A stretch of DNA of 64,000 bases, taken from positions 12,173,182 through 12,237,181 of the forward strand of contig CM040445.1 of assembly GCA_022749755.1 (NCBI GenBank). Reading direction: 5' to 3'. Of the stretch, positions 58,685 through 64,000 are shown in pieces. The notes below the pieces were generated by a model. The model searched no databases. It was not told the DNA's origin and saw nothing but the letters and a program-made list of their open reading frames with translations. Made by a program: the position numbers and the translations under genes. The stretch comes from Azadirachta indica. Its lineage: Eukaryota > Streptophyta > Magnoliopsida > Sapindales > Meliaceae. How positions within the stretch are numbered: the first letter of the stretch is position 1; the number at the start of each line of letters is the position of its first letter.

Positions 58685-59282
58685 GGGAACTGCTCTAGTT
58701 CTACTCTCTTTCCTAACCTTTTATTTGATTGATGCAGCGCCGGCACCTGATCCGGTGCTTGACGTATATGGTAAGCAGATTCGGGCTGGTACTAGTTATT
58801 TCATCTTACCAGCTGTCCGAGGGAGGGGTGGCGGCCTTACTCTTGCCAGCATTGGCTATAAAACCTGTCCTCTTGATGTTGCTCAAGAGCGATACCAATT
58901 AGGAAATGGCCTCCCATTGACATTTCATCCTGTAAATCCAAAGAAAGGTGTTGTTCGTGTGTCCACTGATTTGAATATCAAGTTCGAAGCTGCATCAACC
59001 TGTGCTCAATCCACAGTATGGAAGCTTGACAACTTTAATGAAACATTGAAACAGTGGTTCGTTACAATTGGGGGAGTTCTGGGCAATCCTGGTCCCCAAA
59101 CAACAAGCAACTGGTTTGAGATTGAGAAGTTTGATGAAGAATATAAGCTTGTCTTTTGTCCTACCGTCTGTCATTTCTGCAAAGTTCAATGCAGAGATGT
59201 TGGCATTTTTATCGACGGAGGAGTCCGACGTTTGGCTCTCAGTGATGTACCGTTCAAAGTTGTGTTCAGAAAACAGACCTGA
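58683..59282 (+). CDS. Miraculin-like Kunitz protein
   Basis: An intact 199-residue secreted protein of the miraculin-like branch, distinct from the other genes in the window. The signal peptide is about 1-18 (TALVLLSFLTFYLIDAA). The signature is V-L-D-V-Y-G-K-Q-I-R-A-G-T-S-Y-F-I-L, then RGRGGGLTLA. Six cysteines: TCPLDV, STC, and the cluster CPTVCHFCKVQC. The PVNPKKGVVRVSTDLNIKF stretch and WKLDNF are typical of citrus miraculin-like proteins. An N-E-T site may be glycosylated. Inhibitory activity is reported for some family members, but the reactive-loop region (QERYQLGNG) has no clear basic P1 here. The chosen ATG is supported by alignment with 61489. The short leader is filled with an AT microsatellite. 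Its immediate neighbour and closest relative is 61489-62094, in the same orientation. Confidence 0.93.
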   Translation: MGTALVLLSFLTFYLIDAAPAPDPVLDVYGKQIRAGTSYFILPAVRGRGGGLTLASIGYKTCPLDVAQERYQLGNGLPLTFHPVNPKKGVVRVSTDLNIKFEAASTCAQSTVWKLDNFNETLKQWFVTIGGVLGNPGPQTTSNWFEIEKFDEEYKLVFCPTVCHFCKVQCRDVGIFIDGGVRRLALSDVPFKVVFRKQT

Positions 59283-59337
59283 AGTTAAAATACTTATAGA
59301 CAGACTTGTAAATGCGTGAATCTTTGCTGAATGTATG

Positions 59338-59343
59338 AATAAA
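59338..59343 (+). terminator. Poly(A) signal of miraculin-like gene at 58683
   Basis: AATAAA 56 bp after the stop; the paralogue has AATAAA at the matching place (62141). Confidence 0.65.
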
Positions 59344-60260
59344 GCATGTAATAAGAGTTGCATAATGCACCAGGAAAATTTCTATGACTGGTAAAAATTT
59401 TTCTTTTCTGTTTGCTATATATTCTCTCTTTCTTTTGTGAAAATCATTGTAAATGCTGTTGTTGGTGAGTTTAACTGATATAATTTTTAGAGTTTGAATC
59501 TCACTTAAACTAGAATATGAGATACCAACCAGAACGCATTATTAGTTATTGCAAATGTGGGGGCTTTACAAATACCAAGATGTGATATTTTTTATTTATG
59601 ATGTCGCAATAAAATATTCACACTGAGATTTTTGACAAGATTTTTAAAATTGGAGATTGAATACTGTTGACATGGGAATAAATTTTTTTTCTGAAGACTT
59701 AAAAGAAATTAGATTTTTTAAATTGGAGATCGTGTGTTTTATTCATGTGTGGATCCTTTTCTTACAATAAATTTTTTAGATGAAAATCTAAAAGCTTTAT
59801 TCGCTAATTATTTGTTAAAATGAATTTTCCTTACCAATTCATCATAACCTCAATTGGTAAAGTACATTAAAAAAATCGAAAGCTCGAATACAGCTTCAGA
59901 ATTTAACGCAAAATAGACATAAAAGCTGCGGTACAACTAATTTTCTTCAATATGTAAACGAATTTACACAGGTTTGGCATTGAAATGGCCGTCTCAAGCT
60001 TGCTGAAAGCTTTTCCATAGCGCAAGAATTCCATAAACCAAAACTCAAAATCATCCAGAGTCACAATTTCAATGTACTTTCTCCTCTGACTTGTTTACAT
60101 TCTGTAGAAACTTCTGATCTTATTATTCCATTCCACCTATTATTCTACTATTCCATTCCACCTATTATTCTACTATAAAATTTACAGTGGAATGATCACA
60201 AATTCACAAGCATACATGTTACAAATTTAATTTAGTCTATTAATTGAACTCGGCCATTAT
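59344..60260. other. Intergenic, then C-type 3' flank
   Basis: No gene between 59344 and about 60100. From about 60125 the sequence matches the C-type downstream flank R5 (compare 13315-13420). A 23-bp word TATTCCATTCCACCTATTATTC-like is duplicated in tandem near 60123-60170. Confidence 0.55.
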
Positions 60261-60463
60261 TTAGAAGTATTACTGCATCAATTTTTCCTTGATGCAGCAC
60301 AAAACGTCGTCGGTCTCTGATAAACCCTACTCCGAGCTGCTTATCATCCCTCAGAGCCAAACGTCGAACAGACTCTTCGCCCAATTCACCGTTTTCTCAA
60401 TCTTAAACCAATTTTCCGCTTCAGGATTGCCCTTAACGCCATTTTTTATAATAAACTAAAGGG
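60261..60463 (-). pseudogene. C-type inhibitor fragment, 3' third
   Basis: Matches the C-terminal coding part of 13420-13700 on minus, with many changes. The ending codons read M-Q-stop. The cysteine cluster (about 70 bp between ACAGACTC and TTCGCCCAATTC) is deleted. The remaining words correspond to K-T-V-N-W and N-W-F-K-I. It joins on its 5' side, at about 60463, to a copy of the miraculin-like promoter region. Confidence 0.8.
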
Positions 60464-60733
60464 CATTTTAAACTCTGTTTTTATCACAGCATGAGGGAAT
60501 TAAAATATAGAAGCATATAACGGGATTTGAAATTCGTAATAAGTTTTGGGTTTCAATTTGAAATTTACAATATCAAATCTCTGCAAGATGGGCTAACTTA
60601 CAAAACGGTTTCAAGGGCGGGGTGGTGTTGTTTTTTTCTTTTTTTTTTTTGTTTTTAAAGTAGTCCATTATTTCAAGTTTCACCATTTGGGTTTGTTATT
60701 GATTCAATTAACTAAATAAATTAATTCAACTGG

Positions 60734-61020
60734 GTTTCAATTGGTTCAATTACTTTGTTGATTGAAGTTTAATTAAATCCACATTTCTATTAAGACATTT
60801 CAATAACTAATCAACACAATTGAGTTTTAATTGATTCAATTCCTTTGTTGATTGAATTCAATTGACTCCACATTTCTATTAACACATTTCAAATTACTAA
60901 ATCAATTATTTCAATTGAGTTTCAATTGATTCGATTCAATTATTCAATTAATTCAATTAACACATTTCAATTAACTAAATCAATTCAATTGATTTTCAAT
61001 TAGTTCAATTACCTCGTTGA
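60734..61020. repeat. Minisatellite of about 91-95 bp units
   Basis: Units begin TTTCAATTGG or a variant at 60734, 60825, 60920 and 60994, each rich in CAATTGA/TTCAATT words and containing ATTTCTATTAA or a variant. The third unit is shortened and the fourth partial. Sub-repeats of TTCAATTGA give it a degenerate look. Confidence 0.75.
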
Positions 61021-61023
61021 ATC

Positions 61024-61096
61024 TAAAGCTTAAACCAATTCCTCAATATTTCTGATCTGGAATTACCCTCAACCCCATTTGTCATTATAAACCAAG
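61024..61096 (-). pseudogene. Second small C-type inhibitor fragment
   Basis: About 73 bp matching the W-F-K-I ... T-N-G-V-K-G-N part of the C-type gene (compare 13648-13712). It ends at the same point (ATAAACCAAGGGCATTTT) where the larger fragment at 60261 meets the promoter copy, so fragment and promoter were duplicated together. Confidence 0.7.
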
Positions 61097-61430
61097 GGCA
61101 TTTTCAACTCTATTTTTATCACAGGATTTTGGGTTTCAGTTTGAAATTTACAATACTAAATCACTGCGAGTTGGGCTGCAGATTAAAATAATACACCAAT
61201 ATCAAAATACTTCAAAGACTATATAAATTATCTTTATTGCATTTGCAGACTTTTATAAATGGTTTGACTAGGATCTGTGTAATTATCAGACAATGGGTAT
61301 TAAAAATATGCGTACTTATCTGAATTGATGGTCTGTTGAGTTAGTCAAGTCCAATTTACCAGCTTTTCATGTCCCCTCACAATTACTCTTCAATGTTGAA
61401 ATCTAGGTCATGCATTCCATTCACTTTCTC

Positions 61431-61437
61431 TATAAGT
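61431..61437 (+). promoter_or_regulatory. TATA box of miraculin-like gene at 61489
   Basis: TATAAGT 58 bp before the ATG, one base different from the 58591 box, in the same CTCTATAA..TTTGA context. Confidence 0.65.
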
Positions 61438-61488
61438 TTGAACTCTTTCTGATTCATTTCTGCACAAAAGAGAAAGAAGTATATAGCA

Positions 61489-62094
61489 ATGAAAACTGCA
61501 ATAGTAGTTCTAGTTCTACTCTCTTTCCTTACCTTTGCCTTGATTGATGCAGCACCTGATCCCGTGCTTGACATCTTCGGTGAGAAGATCCTGACAGGTA
61601 CTAATTATTTCATCTTACCAGCTATCCGAGGCAGAAGTGGCGGGCTTACTCTTGGCATCACCGGGAACAAAACCTGTGCTGTTGATGCTGTACAAGCGCA
61701 ACTCGAAACAGACAATGGCCTCCCATTGACACTTCATCCTGTGAACATGAAGAAAGGTGTGGTTCGTGTGGCCGCTGATCTGAATCTCCAGTTTTCAGTT
61801 CCAACAATCTGTAATCAATCCAAAGTGTGGAAACTTGACAACTTTGATGAAACATTGAAACAGTGGTTCGTTACAACCGGGGGAGTTCTAGGCAATCCTG
61901 GTCCCAAAACAACAAGCAATTGGTTTAAGATTTTAAAGGCTGAAGACCATTATTACAAGCTTGTTTTTTGTCCTACTGTCTGTCATTTCGGCAAAGTTCC
62001 ATGCAGATATCTTGGCATTTTTATCGATGGAGGAGTCCGACGTCTGGCTCTGAGTGATGAACCGTTCATAGTTAAGTTCAAAAAGCAGATCTGA
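61489..62094 (+). CDS. Miraculin-like Kunitz protein lacking one cluster cysteine
   Basis: An intact 201-residue paralogue of 58683-59282. The signal peptide is about 1-21 (MKTAIVVLVLLSFLTFALID). The signature is V-L-D-I-F-G-E-K-I-L-T-G-T-N-Y-F-I-L, then RGRSGGLTLG. Cysteines are TCAVDA, TIC and the cluster CPTVCHFGKVPC: the third cluster cysteine is glycine, leaving five. The usual short-loop disulphide within the cluster cannot form, and one cysteine is left free. The normally conserved CPLDV is CAVDA. Possible N-glycosylation sites are N-K-T before the first cysteine and N-Q-S after the second. The gene is uninterrupted with a good TATA box and AATAAA, so it is probably expressed, but an altered stability or a shift away from inhibition is likely. 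Confidence 0.92.
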   Translation: MKTAIVVLVLLSFLTFALIDAAPDPVLDIFGEKILTGTNYFILPAIRGRSGGLTLGITGNKTCAVDAVQAQLETDNGLPLTLHPVNMKKGVVRVAADLNLQFSVPTICNQSKVWKLDNFDETLKQWFVTTGGVLGNPGPKTTSNWFKILKAEDHYYKLVFCPTVCHFGKVPCRYLGIFIDGGVRRLALSDEPFIVKFKKQI

Positions 62095-62140
62095 AGTTAA
62101 AATACGTATAGAAAGTTATAGATTGCTGAACGTATATATA

Positions 62141-62146
62141 AATAAA
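62141..62146 (+). terminator. Poly(A) signal of miraculin-like gene at 61489
   Basis: AATAAA 47 bp after the stop, matching the position in the paralogue. Confidence 0.65.
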
Positions 62147-64000
62147 ACCACATAATTAGAGTTGCGTAATGCACCAGGAATATTTCTATGAATGTTAAAA
62201 CAATTTTCTTTCTGTTGCTATGTATTCTCTGTTTGTTTTGTGTAAACATTCTAAATGCATAGCGACTCATAATTTGTTTCAAGTGTATTGATCAAAATGA
62301 CACTGTTTTATGTTTCATAAAAAATGTACCGAGGTATTTCTTGCGTGGCATCCAATATACACGTACAAAATTGAAATTTATGTAACGAAATTTTTCTTGA
62401 TACTTTTAACAGCGATATCTATTGTCGCTTATCATTTTCTTAAGTTTTCTGATGGACGACACTTCATACTCGGTCAAATATTCTTTCACGCTTCATCTTT
62501 TCTTCCGATAATTTAATGTATCTTTTTAATGCAATCGAATTTTCTCAAAACATTCATTCATATCCTTTTGTGCTTATTTCTCAAGAAATTTTTAAAATAT
62601 CGAATTAATAATTGTATTTCATTCATTGATTAAATAAATATATTAATTAAAAAATACCCCCTATTGTAGAGGATATATAAAATCGAAGACTAGGAAGTAA
62701 AGTATTCATTATGGTTGATTATGACAAATTTTATTGTCTTGTGAGTACTCTATGAATTAATTGTGTTTTAAGGAAGTGTGAGAGAAGGACAAAAAAATAG
62801 GAAGAATAAAATTAATAAATAAAACAATTCGTTTAATAACGTTAATAAATAAAAGGATTTATTGAAGACTTGGGACAAAAATCAATGAACAAATTTTAAT
62901 TTAACCACTAAATATAAAATATGTAACATGTTACCAAAATTTAAAATAAGGTTAGCATGGGATCTAAGAACATTATCAGCCTCTCTTGAGATAGGGATAT
63001 GTCAGGTAAAAATAAAAATACATTAAGTACTCTCCTTATAGAAAGATATTGCAATCAGTAATGAGAATGATGTCGAATATTAAGAAAGATTCTTGTAACC
63101 TTCATATATCTTTTGTTTGAATTTTATCAATTAATATATATATATTGACAAAATCTATTCTATTATTTTAAAAGTTAATTTATTGGAGGGTAAATGATAG
63201 TTTATTCAACTGATGAAATCTCTTGAAGTTGAGGAAATAAACTTGAGCAATTACTTCACATCAAGTTTTAGATAAGGATTTTATTTATTTGTTGTAATAT
63301 TTAAATAAACTTGAGCAATTAATTCAACATGATATGTTATAAATTGCCTTTCTATACGAGACATTTTAGGGCTTTGGAAACCCTAGACTAAAATGTGTGT
63401 TTTAGCGTATGCTAATCTAAATGTATTATATAATCGTCACCATTGAAGCTGTGATTTTCCTTCATGCAGGAAATGTGCAATTGATGGGTGCAGTAATTTG
63501 TTGTTGCATCTGTTTTGCACTGCTTCTTTGTCACTTAATGGCAGCAGAAAGGGATTTCAATGATGGGCTCGGCTCAAAATAGCAATCATTTCCTCTTGTG
63601 CTTCTCTACATAAGATATTATCAGCCCATTTCCATCGACAGAAACAAATCCATGCCGTATTTGTAGGGACTGTAACCCTAGGACTAAGGCAGTACTCATC
63701 AAAATTGTCCCTGCTAATTACTCTACCGCTGCACCAAACAAGGACACCCACGAGAATCTAACAGAAGTTTCAATCAAATTCGAAGCCCAGATTGTAACGG
63801 CTGTATGTGCAAGAGATCTAACGAGATATTGTTGACAAATGTCTCGAAAGCCACAGTCAAATCTCTACCTATTACTTTAGTATATATATCTTTTAGTTCA
63901 TGATCTAGGCCTTGTTGCCTGCCAATTCTTACTGTTCATTTGTTTCTTTTGTGGTTGATTAAAATATTTCTTACCAAGATGTTCTGATAATCCAGGGATT
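62147..64000. other. Right-end intergenic DNA, unassigned
   Basis: Positions 62147-62260 still match the 3' flank of the gene at 58683 (GTTGC(A/G)TAATGCACCAGGAA). From 62300 to 63400 it is AT-rich with nothing recognised. Positions 63430-63830 are less AT-rich and contain a 64-codon minus frame (63557-63751), but no family resemblance, start context or repeat partner was found. It could be part of a transposon or of a gene lying outside the window. Confidence 0.4.

Larger units (their letters stand above)
60464..61430 (+). promoter_or_regulatory. Upstream region of second miraculin-like gene with promoter copies and minisatellite
   Basis: Contains one partial promoter-region copy (60464-60610), a T-rich spacer, a minisatellite (60734-61020), a small C-type fragment (61024-61096), and a second promoter-region copy (61095-61310) close to the gene. 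Confidence 0.6.

Noticed and set aside
1..64000. tRNA, rRNA or other structured RNA genes
   Set aside because: No cloverleaf consensus words or conserved RNA motifs were recognised by eye; a covariance-model scan would be decisive.

Overview
The window looks like nuclear DNA of a dicot plant, probably a woody rosid. That placement is inferred from AT-rich intergenic DNA with plant TATA boxes and AATAAA signals, a plant Ty1/copia element, and intronless Kunitz-type inhibitor genes whose proteins resemble cacao-seed-albumin and citrus miraculin-like types. I cannot name the species.

The content is one tandem cluster of Kunitz-type (STI/miraculin family) protease-inhibitor-like genes. Full-length or nearly full-length loci lie at 5626 (+), 9686 (-), 13420 (-), 20688 (-), 27940 (+), 40222 (-), 46383 (+), 48951 (-), 53065 (-), 58683 (+) and 61489 (+). 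Six are intact (5626, 13420, 40222, 46383, 58683, 61489). One (9686) has a frameshifted, extended C-terminus. Four (20688, 27940, 48951, 53065) are broken by a single one-base indel each. Four more are fragments (25980, 38153, 60261, 61024). Five sequence types can be told apart: A-type (5626), B-type (9686, 20688, 25980, 40222, 48951; leader MKISSLxTLLS), C-type (13420, 38153, 53065, 60261, 61024; leader MKTSLLPLS), I-type (27940, 46383) and a miraculin-like type (58683, 61489).

Most of the noncoding DNA is duplicated along with the genes. I label the recurring blocks R1 (downstream flank of B-type genes), R2 (upstream flank of B-type), R3 (a 1.2-1.5 kb module with an internal inverted repeat), R4 (upstream flank of C-type) and R5 (downstream flank of C-type). 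The inferred ancestral unit, read along +, is I-type(+), R1, B-type(-), R2, R5, C-type(-), R4. Several copies of the unit lack the gene that should be there, which leaves readable deletion or fusion joints at about 17.2 kb, 25.98 kb, 29.42 kb, 31.55 kb, 32.49 kb, 36.39 kb and 38.15-38.50 kb. A pair of 836-bp direct repeats (39223 and 43428) brackets the segment that carries the intact B-type gene at 40222.

Mobile DNA: a decayed copia element with 118-bp LTRs and a 5-bp target duplication (2331-5438), a second LTR-type remnant on the minus strand (54629-58231), a MITE-like element (17437-17700), and the R3 modules. No RNA gene, CRISPR array or other gene family was recognised. The right end (62.1-64 kb) holds nothing I can identify.

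I see no new biochemical system. The interest lies in the birth-and-death history of the inhibitor array, the striking number of genes with exactly one single-base indel, and sequence changes in cysteines and C-terminal tails that may alter disulphide pairing or dimerisation.
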